From: Aquisphaera insulae | GTDB lineage: Bacteria; Planctomycetota; Planctomycetia; Isosphaerales; Isosphaeraceae | NCBI RefSeq assembly: GCF_011064615.1 | Contig: NZ_JAALJH010000016.1 | Span: 1-64,000, forward strand | Direction of reading: 5' to 3' | Length of the DNA stretch: 64,000 nt | Shown: positions 53,075 to 61,013 of the stretch, in pieces | Layout: each line of letters starts with the position of its first letter | Position numbering within the stretch: position 1 is the stretch's first letter | Notes under the pieces: model-generated | Seen by the model: only the letters and a program-made list of their open reading frames with translations | What the model was told of the DNA's origin: nothing | Databases searched by the model: none | Position numbers and translations under genes: made by a program

Positions 53075-54565
53075 CTACTTGAGGTCCACCGCCGCGTTCA
53101 TCTCCCGGTTGATCCGCTCCACGAGGGCGCGATCCATGACCGTGCTGTGATCGCGACCGGGGATGACGTCGAGGACCGCGTCGCTGCCGAGCTTCGCCAG
53201 CGACTCCTTGAGGAGCTTGACGGCGCCTTCCAGGAAGAACGTGTCCTCGCCGCCGGTGATGACGTGGATCTTGCCTTTCAGCTTCGGGCCCTTCTCCGCC
53301 CAGTTGCGCTCGAGGACGAGCCGGATATCATAGGCTTCCCACGCCTTCGCCACCTCGGGATCGATCGCGCCGGTTGTGCGGTCCCAGAGCCTGGCCGGCT
53401 TGCCGTCCTTGACCGGGCTGAAGACGGCCTCGAACGAGCCGAGCTGGCCCCCCGGGCCCATGGCCTCCTCCAGCTTGCTGAAGTCATCGTAGAAGATGAT
53501 CGGCTTGCCGCCTCGACGTGCCACGGCTCGCCGCTCCCCCTTCGGATCGCGGTAGATGTTCTGGTTCTTGGCGTAGATGTCGACCCGCTGGAAGTCGCGG
53601 AAGTCGACCGGATCGGGGCTCGTGGACCAGGTGCCGCCGAAGACGTCCGGATAGGTCACCTGGAGCCAGAGGCTGCTCCAGCCGCCCGAAGAATGGCCAT
53701 TCAGCAGTCGGGCTCGCGGCTCGGCCAGGATCGGGAACTTCGACTCGAGATAGGGGATGAACTCCTCGACGAGAGCCTTGCCGCGCGGGCCGTTGGTGGC
53801 GCTGTCCGCGAAGACGTGGTGGCCCGTGTAGCAGTTCGGATCGAGGACGACGCGGATCAGGTCCTTGCCCATGGGCGAGCCGGCCAGCCGGGTCGCCATG
53901 GTGTGGTCGCCCCCGAAGCCCGGGATGATGTAGACCGCCGGCCGCTTGCCCCCGGGATTCGACTCCGGCAGGATCACGGCGGCGCGATGCTTGATCGGCC
54001 TGCCGAAGAACCTCGAGAGGAGCGGGCTCTCCAGCTCCGCGAGCTTGACGCGCCCGGTCTCCTTGAAATCCCGCGGCGGCACGCGGCGAGTGACCTCCAG
54101 GGAGATCGGCGCGGCGGCGTCCGCCTCGAGCTTGACCGGGACGGCGGGGCCGTACAGGTTCCCCTCGCCGGTCCCGATGTTCGCCGAATCCGGGTTGATC
54201 CGGACGACCGCCTGCGCGACGTATTCGCCGGGCTCGATCGCGTCGAGCGACTTCGGGTAGCCGACGGCCTTGGCGTCGATCCGGACCGCATCGCCGGCCC
54301 GCCAGTCCTTCACCTCGCTGGAGAACATCGGCTCCGGGCGGAACCAGTTGGGGCCGAGCCGCGGCTCCATCCGAGAGCCGACCGGGCCCAGCATCACATA
54401 GACCCGGCCGGTGATCGGCTTGCCGTCGGCGATCGACGGATACTTCACCTCGAAGGCGCGGGCCTTCGTCGACTCACGAGCCGGCGGGGCCTGCGCCGAG
54501 GCTCGCGGGGCGACGGTCGAGAGGACGGCCAGGGCAACGATCAAGGGTCGCGTATGTGATGTCAT
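53075..54565 (-). CDS. exported alpha/beta-hydrolase esterase
   Basis: 496 residues. A signal peptide (RPLIVALAVLSTVAPRASAQ) is followed by a beta-rich N-terminal region of about 150 residues and an esterase-like domain with the nucleophile elbow NGHSSGGWS. The catalytic His is probably in IPGRDHSTV near the C-terminus. It resembles the enterochelin-esterase / putative esterase D-like group. It is 12 bases after the unknown protein gene upstream and 15 bases or more before the HAD gene, so these form an operon. The substrate is unknown. Confidence 0.85.
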   Translation of the reverse strand: MTSHTRPLIVALAVLSTVAPRASAQAPPARESTKARAFEVKYPSIADGKPITGRVYVMLGPVGSRMEPRLGPNWFRPEPMFSSEVKDWRAGDAVRIDAKAVGYPKSLDAIEPGEYVAQAVVRINPDSANIGTGEGNLYGPAVPVKLEADAAAPISLEVTRRVPPRDFKETGRVKLAELESPLLSRFFGRPIKHRAAVILPESNPGGKRPAVYIIPGFGGDHTMATRLAGSPMGKDLIRVVLDPNCYTGHHVFADSATNGPRGKALVEEFIPYLESKFPILAEPRARLLNGHSSGGWSSLWLQVTYPDVFGGTWSTSPDPVDFRDFQRVDIYAKNQNIYRDPKGERRAVARRGGKPIIFYDDFSKLEEAMGPGGQLGSFEAVFSPVKDGKPARLWDRTTGAIDPEVAKAWEAYDIRLVLERNWAEKGPKLKGKIHVITGGEDTFFLEGAVKLLKESLAKLGSDAVLDVIPGRDHSTVMDRALVERINREMNAAVDLK

Positions 54566-54577
54566 GAGAGGGTTCCG

Positions 54578-55174
54578 TCAGGGACGCTCGTCGAGGGGCT
54601 CGGGTTCGGGGAGCGGAGGATACGCGCCCAGGAGCACCTCGTGCGAGAAGAGTGGGATCGGCCGGAAGTGCCGCGCGGCCAGCCTGGCCGAGCCGAGGAC
54701 GCATTCCTTCTCCAGGAGATAATAACGGTTGTAGTGGTCGATGACGCGATTGGCGGGCTCGAGGTTGAGCGAGAGGATGAGCCGACGCCAGCGGTCGTTG
54801 AACCTTCGGATGCTCGCGGCCAGGTCGCGGGCGGCGCCCCGGCGCTGCCGCGGAAGGCCCGGCCGAGCCGCCCAGGACGGCGGCGGCGTCAGGGTGAGCG
54901 CCCAGAGGGGGGCGATCGGGCCGGCGAAGTTCGCCTCCCAGTCGTCCGGGCCGGAGGCCACGGCGGCCCACTGGCGGAGGCGCATCCGGACCATCTCCAG
55001 GTATTCCTCCCGCCGCGACCGGCAGCGGGCGTGGACCTGGGCCACCGAGAATTCCATGTCCTGGCCCCGCCGCGCGAAGGCGGGGAGATCGAAGAGGCCC
55101 AGGAGCTGGTTCAGCTCCGGCTCGGCCGTGCCGAGCGGCCCGAATTCCTCGTCGTCGCCGTCCGTCGAACTCAT
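54578..55174 (-). CDS. conserved protein of unknown function
   Basis: 198 residues with an AGGAGG ribosome-binding site upstream of the ATG. It is largely helical and rich in Arg, Leu, Pro and Glu, without a signal peptide, membrane helix or cysteine motif. Its C-terminal half contains a Tyr/Arg-rich stretch (IDHYNRYYLLEKECVLGSAR). I do not recognise a family. It sits 15 bases after the solute-binding lipoprotein gene and 12 before the esterase gene, so the product probably works with one of them. Confidence 0.7.
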   Translation of the reverse strand: MSSTDGDDEEFGPLGTAEPELNQLLGLFDLPAFARRGQDMEFSVAQVHARCRSRREEYLEMVRMRLRQWAAVASGPDDWEANFAGPIAPLWALTLTPPPSWAARPGLPRQRRGAARDLAASIRRFNDRWRRLILSLNLEPANRVIDHYNRYYLLEKECVLGSARLAARHFRPIPLFSHEVLLGAYPPLPEPEPLDERP

Positions 55175-55189
55175 CGCGGCCGGCTCCTC

Positions 55190-56827
55190 CTACTTGCCTC
55201 GAGCGGGGGGGGCGGCGGACGTCGTCAGCGTATTCAGGCTCCGCCGGTAATGCCAGAGTTGACGGTCCTTGCCGAGGGCCGCGGAGCGGGCCGTCCACTT
55301 GCCGGCAAGGTCGTGGAGCATCTGCCGCGGATCCTTCCCCCCGAGTGCCGCGAGTCGAGCCTCGGTCAGGTCCTTCAGGTATCCCGACGCATCCGGGATC
55401 CGCAGCCCCGGAATCACGCGATCGGCCATCAGCGTCCGGCTGACGGCGTCGGACCACTGGCGCGGATCCACGTCCGGCGACGAGGCCGGATCGGGCAGTC
55501 CCTGGCCGATCTGGCTGCTCCGGACCGGGAGCATCGGGAACGTCGGCTCGGCCCGAAGCCGATTGGCGATGTCCGGGGAGGCGAGGTAGCGCGCCAGGTC
55601 GAGCGCGGCCTCGCGCTGGGGGTTGCTCAAGCCGCGACGGATGCCGACCAGCCAGCCGCCCCCCTCGGGGAGATAGGTCGGTGCATTGGGCGTTTCCGGG
55701 GCGTCCCACTGGCCCCGAAGCGGCTCGAAGACGCGTTCGGACCCCGGCAGCGGCGCGACGCCGAGCGGGGAGCCGGAGGACCAGGCCGCCGCCCGCTCGG
55801 CCCGATCGATGAGCATCGCGACCTTGCCGTCGCGGAAGGCCGCGCGGGCGGCCTCGGCGTCGAACGACTCGCACCCGGGCGGTCCGACGGACTTCCAGGC
55901 GGTGATGGCCTTGAGCGCCTCCACGAACGGGGGCGAATCGACGCGCGGTGTCAACGCATCGGCATCGAAGGAGAACGAGAAATGATCGCGGTGCTGTCCT
56001 AGGCTGGCCGACCGGGCCATGAAGATCGCATCGCCAACGCCCTCCCGGTCGTCCCCGATGACGGCCGCCAGGCCGTGGCCCTTGGCGCCGTGCCCCGCCC
56101 AGTCGCGGCCCTGGAAGAAGGCCGCCAGGCGGTCGAGTTCCGTCCAGGTTGCGGGGGGCTCGAGCTTCAGCCCGCCGGCACGGCCGGCCTCGACGTTCTC
56201 CGGACGCGTGAACGCGTCGCGACGGTAGACCAGGACCAGTGCGGACCCACCCAGCGGGAGTGCCATGCGGTCCTCGCCGTAGCGAGTCACCCGTTCGCGA
56301 AACGCCGGGACGAGGTCGGTGTATCGGAAGGAATCCACCGGAGACTCCGCCCGCGATGACTCCGCGGCCTCCGATCGGCCGCCGCCGGTCCGCGACGGTT
56401 CCTCATCGCCGCGCTTCTTCTGGGCCGGGATCACCAGACTGTTGGGAATCGCCTCCAACCCCTGGGCGTCCACCAGATCGCCGAGCCTCTGCCCGGGGAA
56501 GATCAGCACGTCCGCCGCCGAGATGCCGTCCACGCCCCGGATCGACTCCTGCAGGACGGTGATCTCCCCGCCTCGCGAGGCGACCCACTCGCCGCGATGG
56601 GCCGCCAGACCCGTCAGGATCCGCGGATCGCCGATCGCCCCGACCGTCAGCTTCACGCCCGGGAATGAGGGCGGGGGGGGGGCCGCGGATCGATCCTCCG
56701 ACTCCGAACAGCCGGTGATCAGCACGGTCGAAAGCAGGACGATCCTCCCGCACGCAGGGAATCGCCATCCCTTGTTGGCGCCGGCATGCAAGACCCGCCC
56801 CAGACCGCTGTCACTCGCCGATATCAT
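55190..56827 (-). CDS. extracellular solute-binding lipoprotein
   Basis: 545 residues from the ATG at 56827. The N-terminus ends in a lipobox (VLITGCSES), so the mature Cys is lipidated. The body has the two-lobe pattern of family 1-type solute-binding proteins (ADVLIFPGQRLGDLVDAQGL, LGGSALVLVYRRDAFT, WTELDRLAAFFQGRDWAGHG, RDGKVAMLIDRAERA). No permease or ATPase gene is beside it. The next genes encode an unknown protein and an esterase, all close together on the minus strand. Confidence 0.88.
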   Translation of the reverse strand: MISASDSGLGRVLHAGANKGWRFPACGRIVLLSTVLITGCSESEDRSAAPPPPSFPGVKLTVGAIGDPRILTGLAAHRGEWVASRGGEITVLQESIRGVDGISAADVLIFPGQRLGDLVDAQGLEAIPNSLVIPAQKKRGDEEPSRTGGGRSEAAESSRAESPVDSFRYTDLVPAFRERVTRYGEDRMALPLGGSALVLVYRRDAFTRPENVEAGRAGGLKLEPPATWTELDRLAAFFQGRDWAGHGAKGHGLAAVIGDDREGVGDAIFMARSASLGQHRDHFSFSFDADALTPRVDSPPFVEALKAITAWKSVGPPGCESFDAEAARAAFRDGKVAMLIDRAERAAAWSSGSPLGVAPLPGSERVFEPLRGQWDAPETPNAPTYLPEGGGWLVGIRRGLSNPQREAALDLARYLASPDIANRLRAEPTFPMLPVRSSQIGQGLPDPASSPDVDPRQWSDAVSRTLMADRVIPGLRIPDASGYLKDLTEARLAALGGKDPRQMLHDLAGKWTARSAALGKDRQLWHYRRSLNTLTTSAAPPARGK

Positions 56828-57054
56828 TGCCACCACGCCCCTCGGGCCGCGATTCCATCGCCGTTGCCACAACCAGGGCCATCGTAATAGACCGCGTCGC
56901 GCGGGGTCAAACGGTCGGGGAGTCGAAGACGGGCTAAGCGAGTGCCCTGTTCTCATGGAGGATCGGTGCTCGAGGAGAAACCGAAATGTCTAACCGTCGA
57001 ACTCCTGGCCAGGGGCAACAGGGGTACTCGAGCAAGGGACGGGACGGGAACGAA

Positions 57055-57098
57055 GCGAAGCGGGCCGGGGCATCGTCTGATGCCCCGGCCCGCTTCGC
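57055..57098 (-). terminator. 20-bp perfect hairpin, rho-independent-type terminator candidate
   Basis: Perfect 20-base arms beginning GCGAAGCGGGCC with a 4-base loop, 34 bases after the stop at 57133. On the minus strand it is followed by TTCGTTCCCG. The perfect arms make it the strongest structure in the window. Confidence 0.75.
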
Positions 57099-57132
57099 CA
57101 TGAAAGCACGGTGCGCCCCCGCGGACGCTGGC

Positions 57133-57822
57133 TCACTCGTCGTGGTCGATGCCCAGCCGGTAGAGGATCTCGTCGAACTGCTCGCGATGCTCATCGTCGG
57201 TGGAGTGGAGATGCTCCGCCTCGGAGATGAACTTGAGGGAATCGTCGCGCTTGAGGCCGTGGGCCAGGAGGATCTCCTCGAACGGCTCCAGGTCGTTCGC
57301 ATAGACGAAGAGCAGCTTGTGCTCGTCGAACTGGACCTCCATGGGCCCGTTGGGGTTGAGCGCGGCCAGGCCCGTGCAACCATCATTCAGGAGCAACGAC
57401 TCGTAATCGTAGAGCGTGCTCTTGAGGATCACGGTGTCCATGTGCTCTCGGTACAGGTCCGCATGCTGCCCCGGCTCGGACTCGTGGCTCGACTCCATCA
57501 CGACGTCCACGACCTCGCCGAGCGGGTCGAGAAGGTCCATGAAGACGTCGAGGAGCTTCTCGGCGGAAACCGACGCCGCCAGCACCGGCATCCTGTTGCC
57601 GGACTCCGGGTCGCAATACATGTCGCGCCGGTATCCCTCGCGAGGGATCACTTCCAACCCGATCGAGGGCCGAACGGCATCCGTCAGCGTGAAGTTCCCG
57701 TAGCGCCCGATGCGAAGGTGGGCATCCAGTTGATCCTGGCTGAGTTCGTCGAAGGTGGTGCGGGGCATGCGAGTAGGATTGTTCCGGAGAACACGCTCGA
57801 GGAAGCGCTGGATAAAACTCAT
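57133..57822 (-). CDS. conserved protein of unknown function
   Basis: 229 residues from the ATG at 57822, set by AGGAGGGG about nine bases upstream. It starts with a basic helix (SFIQRFLERVLRNNPTRMPR), then a beta-rich middle (GRYGNFTLTDAVRPSIGLEV) and an acidic C-terminus (DDEHREQFDEILYRLGIDHD). No signal peptide or membrane helix is seen. Similar proteins appear in planctomycetes as far as I can judge, with no known role. A hairpin at 57055-57098 follows it. Confidence 0.75.
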   Translation of the reverse strand: MSFIQRFLERVLRNNPTRMPRTTFDELSQDQLDAHLRIGRYGNFTLTDAVRPSIGLEVIPREGYRRDMYCDPESGNRMPVLAASVSAEKLLDVFMDLLDPLGEVVDVVMESSHESEPGQHADLYREHMDTVILKSTLYDYESLLLNDGCTGLAALNPNGPMEVQFDEHKLLFVYANDLEPFEEILLAHGLKRDDSLKFISEAEHLHSTDDEHREQFDEILYRLGIDHDE

Positions 57823-58231
57823 GGAAAGGGCTCCCCTCCTAAACCGCGTCGTGCAAAGGGAATGGATCGCTGAATGTCCTCGGCCACCGCGCCAGGCGAT
57901 CTCGGAGAACGAGCCCCGAGTCATACCATCCCAGGAATTCGCCTGACACCGCGCCCAAGGGAGTCGAAACCCACCCCGGGGACGGTCGCCTTTCCGTTGG
58001 CAACGCTTCACTGCCGTAGTTGTATATATACCATGCTTGGCACCCCAACCCTGCCCAAGTTGCCAGACTTACTGATGTTGCTCCCGCGGCAAGATCGTTA
58101 CCGGCAAGGTAAACGCTATATCCTCCTTGAGTCGCCTCTCAATCCCCGTGTGTCAGTCGCCGGACAAATTAGCAAGTCGGATACCATACATCTCAGTATA
58201 CCGAAGATTTGTCCTGCGACCCGCTCTCCCA

Positions 58232-58250
58232 AAAACTTGAGTCAAGTTTT
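58232..58250. promoter_or_regulatory. 19-bp perfect odd-centred palindrome (operator candidate)
   Basis: AAAACTTGA-G-TCAAGTTTT. Both arms are exact; the AT-rich ends and single central base suit a dimeric repressor site. It lies in the intergenic DNA about 330 bases upstream of the ArsR gene and about 410 bases upstream of the gene at 57133-57822, so its target is unclear. Confidence 0.5.
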
Positions 58251-58518
58251 CGGAAATATGAGCGATGGCCGAGAGAAGTCAACCGTACAACGGGAGTGGC
58301 CCCATTTTGTAACGGCTTCCATCTCCGTCACAAGCGATAAATCGAAAATGCCACGTTTCCCGAGTCGGGAGATCGCTTAAACGTCCCCGGGCCTCTACAG
58401 GTGGGCGCCTTGGTGCATCATTCCATCAGCTTCTCCGGCTCGCCAAGGTCCTCCCTGGACGGCCCTTTGCCTTCCCGTCCCGCGTCATTTCCGGGGTGAA
58501 GCCCGCGGCGAGTCCCGC

Positions 58519-58547
58519 TTGACGCCCCGCTCCTTGGACTGTATATT
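58519..58547 (+). promoter_or_regulatory. sigma-70-type promoter of the ArsR operon
   Basis: TTGACG at 58519-58524 and TATATT at 58542-58547, separated by 17 bases. A direct repeat AGGTTAT at 58553-58559 and 58570-58576 (17 bases apart) lies between the promoter and the start codon and is a candidate operator. Confidence 0.65.
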
Positions 58548-58582
58548 TCCAATAGGTTATAGAACAACGAGGTTATTTACCG

Positions 58583-58939
58583 ATGACGACAGCAGGTCTG
58601 GACACCACGTTCATGGCGCTCGCCGACCCGACCCGGCGGGCGATACTGGCGAGGTTGGCGAAGGGGGAGGCGACGGTCAAGGAGCTGGTCGCGCCCTTTC
58701 GAATCAGTCAGCCGGCGATCTCCAAGCATCTCAAGGTGCTCGAGCGAGCCGGCCTGATCACGCGAGGACGGGACCGGCAGTCCCGGCCGTGCCGGCTGGA
58801 GGCGAGGCCGTTGGCGGAGGCCGATGCATGGTTGGAAGGCTACCGGGAGATCTGGGAAGCCAACTTCAACCGGCTCGACGACCTCCTGGAAGACCTCAAG
58901 AGGGGACGTGGGGCGGAGCAGGGCGAAGGTTCATCCTAA
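58583..58939 (+). CDS. ArsR-family transcriptional regulator
   Basis: 118 residues, a typical small winged-helix repressor (FMALADPTRRAILARLAKGE, then RISQPAISKHLKVLERAGLI). No metal-binding Cys cluster is visible, so it is probably of the non-metal kind often paired with AHSA1 proteins. It is followed after 13 bases by the AHSA1-domain gene and is probably self-regulated through the promoter and repeat just upstream. Confidence 0.93.
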   Translation: MTTAGLDTTFMALADPTRRAILARLAKGEATVKELVAPFRISQPAISKHLKVLERAGLITRGRDRQSRPCRLEARPLAEADAWLEGYREIWEANFNRLDDLLEDLKRGRGAEQGEGSS

Positions 58940-58952
58940 CCGGAGCGATGGC

Positions 58953-59441
58953 ATGAAGAACGTGCTCAAGGTGACGACCGTCGGCGATCGAGAGCTCCTG
59001 ATCACCCGGGAGTTCGAGGCGCCCAGGGGCCTGGTCTGGGAATCGATGTCCAGGCCCGAGCTGCTCAAACGCTGGCTGTTCGGACCTCCCGGCTGGGCGA
59101 TGACCGTCTGCGAGGAAGACCAACGCGTGGGCGGATCTTTCCGCTGGGAATGGTCCGGGCCGGAGGGCGCGGTCTTGAAGATGACCGGCGTCTACCACGA
59201 GATCGTCCCGCCTCAGCGCACGGTTCGCACCGAACGTTTCGAGATGCAGGGCGGGCCGGAGATGGGCGAGCAGCTCTGCACGATGACGCTCATCGAGATC
59301 GGGGAGAGGACCCGGATGGAGCTGACGGTCCAGTACCCGTCCGCGGAGGCTCGCGAAGGCGCCCTGGCAAGCGGGATGGAGCAGGGCATGGCGATCGGCT
59401 ACGACCGACTCGATGAGATCGTCCGGGGGGTCGTCGCATGA
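58953..59441 (+). CDS. SRPBCC/AHSA1-domain protein
   Basis: 162 residues from the ATG at 58953. AHSA1-type features are LITREFEAPRGLVWESMSRP and WLFGPPGWAMTV, with a C-terminal helix (SGMEQGMAIGYDRLDEIVRG). Such proteins bind small hydrophobic ligands and are commonly coded with ArsR regulators. The two genes form an operon; the ligand is unknown. Confidence 0.93.
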   Translation: MKNVLKVTTVGDRELLITREFEAPRGLVWESMSRPELLKRWLFGPPGWAMTVCEEDQRVGGSFRWEWSGPEGAVLKMTGVYHEIVPPQRTVRTERFEMQGGPEMGEQLCTMTLIEIGERTRMELTVQYPSAEAREGALASGMEQGMAIGYDRLDEIVRGVVA

Positions 59442-59460
59442 TCGCGGGCCCGCGGAGACG

Positions 59461-60810
59461 TCATCCCGGGCCCTCAAGGATCTCGCCGAGCACGCGACCG
59501 AGCGTCCCGTCGAGCTTGACGCCCAGGAGCTTCGCCGCCGTCGGGGCGACGTCCACATTCTCCACCCGCCGGATCTTCGTGCCGGGCCTGATGCCCGAGC
59601 CGGAGGCGATGAAGAGGGCATTCATGGCGGGGTCGGTGGAGATGTAGCCGTGGGCCCCATAGGGCTGGTCGACCGGCACAACGAGCGCCTCTCCGGCCGA
59701 CGACGCCGTGAATGCGTACCCGTCCCGGGCCACCAGGACCAGGTCCGACATCTGCGGGTCGTCGCGAGGCGCCGGGAGATGATATCGAGGATACTCCTCC
59801 GGGCCGAGGATCGCTTCGATGCCCTCGGCTCCCTGGAAAAGTCTCCGCACGGACTGCCGGTCGATCTCGGCGGTCTCCGGATTGGTCAGGTAGACCATCC
59901 CGGTCCCTCCTTCGGGCACGACCTGGACCCGCGCGGACGTGACCTCCGCCCCCTTGACCACCAGCAGTCCTTCCCTGCGGAGGATCGCATTGGGACGAAG
60001 CGTCTTCCTCACGGTCACGAAGCCATGGTCGGCGACGACGAGTACGGAGGTCCGCTCTCGGATTCCCGCCTCACCCAGCGCCATGAGCACCCGGCCCACC
60101 TGGGCATCCGCCAGGGCGGTGGCCGTGTAGCCCGGGAGTGTTTTCGGGCCGTACTTATGATGCGTCGAATCCACGTTCAGCAGGTGAAGGGCCAGGAACC
60201 CCGGTTTGCGCTCGCGGATCACCTGGCAGGCCGTCTCGGTCCAGATCTCGTCGCGTACGACATTGTTGCCCCCCGCGAACCGCGCGACGTGGCCGGCCCG
60301 ATCCAGGAACAACTTGACGCCGGTCGAGGTGTGGGCGAGCGGTTCGGGGACGTCGGGGAAGTTCGCCTCGATGGAGGTGGACCCGCGCGTGCACGGCCAG
60401 TTGATCGCCGCCGATTCCACGCCGGCGGCCTTCAGGTGGTCGAAGAGGAGTGGGATCCGCACAAAATCCCGTTGCTCCTTCCCCTGGAAGAGCACACGGA
60501 CCGGCTTGCCGACCCCGTGGCGCTCGAGGATGCCGTTGAACAGCACGCCGTGCCGGTCCGGATGGACGCCCGTCATCAGGGTGGTATGGTTGGGCCAGGT
60601 GACGGCCGGGTTCGAGATCTGCATTCCGTCGACCGCGTAGGCGCCGGCGTCCCGCAGACCTCGGAGCGTCGGCAAGGACGCGTTCGGATCGTCGAGGAGA
60701 TAGGACGGGAAGCCGTCGAGCGTGATGACCACCACGTGGCGGTCCGGCGCGGCGGTCGCCTGCGCGACCCCCATCGCGAGCATCGCAACCAGAACCATCG
60801 GTAGGTGCAT
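59461..60810 (-). CDS. exported alkaline-phosphatase-superfamily protein (phosphodiesterase/nucleotide pyrophosphatase type)
   Basis: 449 residues with a signal peptide (MVLVAMLAMGVAQATAA). The superfamily signatures are visible: the metal-site Asp in VVITLDGFPSYLLDD, the Thr nucleophile in WPNHTTLMTGVHPDRHG, and later ADHGFVTV. It should hydrolyse phosphodiester or phosphonate-type substrates in the periplasm. A clear paralogue is encoded 203 bases upstream on the same strand. Confidence 0.9.
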   Translation of the reverse strand: MHLPMVLVAMLAMGVAQATAAPDRHVVVITLDGFPSYLLDDPNASLPTLRGLRDAGAYAVDGMQISNPAVTWPNHTTLMTGVHPDRHGVLFNGILERHGVGKPVRVLFQGKEQRDFVRIPLLFDHLKAAGVESAAINWPCTRGSTSIEANFPDVPEPLAHTSTGVKLFLDRAGHVARFAGGNNVVRDEIWTETACQVIRERKPGFLALHLLNVDSTHHKYGPKTLPGYTATALADAQVGRVLMALGEAGIRERTSVLVVADHGFVTVRKTLRPNAILRREGLLVVKGAEVTSARVQVVPEGGTGMVYLTNPETAEIDRQSVRRLFQGAEGIEAILGPEEYPRYHLPAPRDDPQMSDLVLVARDGYAFTASSAGEALVVPVDQPYGAHGYISTDPAMNALFIASGSGIRPGTKIRRVENVDVAPTAAKLLGVKLDGTLGRVLGEILEGPG

Positions 60811-61013
60811 GGGAATGTCCTCGTCCCCTTCGAGTCGGTCCCCCGGCGCGTCGCCGACCGGGTCGGGGGCCGATTCTACCGCCGACGAGGATCTCGGGCA
60901 CAGTCCTGCAACCCCGGCGGCGAATCGGAAACGAAGGCGGCAGGCCCCGGTGGCATGCTCGGCCGCACGGCGGCCCGATCAACGATCCGTCGGAGGATCG
61001 TCCGGTCAATCCG

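Larger units (their letters stand above)
57823..58582. other. 760-base intergenic region with lower GC and an odd-centred palindrome
   Basis: GC drops clearly between about 58013 and 58380. It contains TATATATA at 58022-58031, the 19-bp palindrome at 58232-58250 and, near its end, the ArsR promoter. An open frame at 57874-58380 lacks a plausible start and composition for a gene. Confidence 0.55.

Noticed and set aside
57874-58380. 168-codon open frame in the intergenic region
   Set aside because: There is no good start or ribosome-binding site, and composition and codon use do not match the neighbours.
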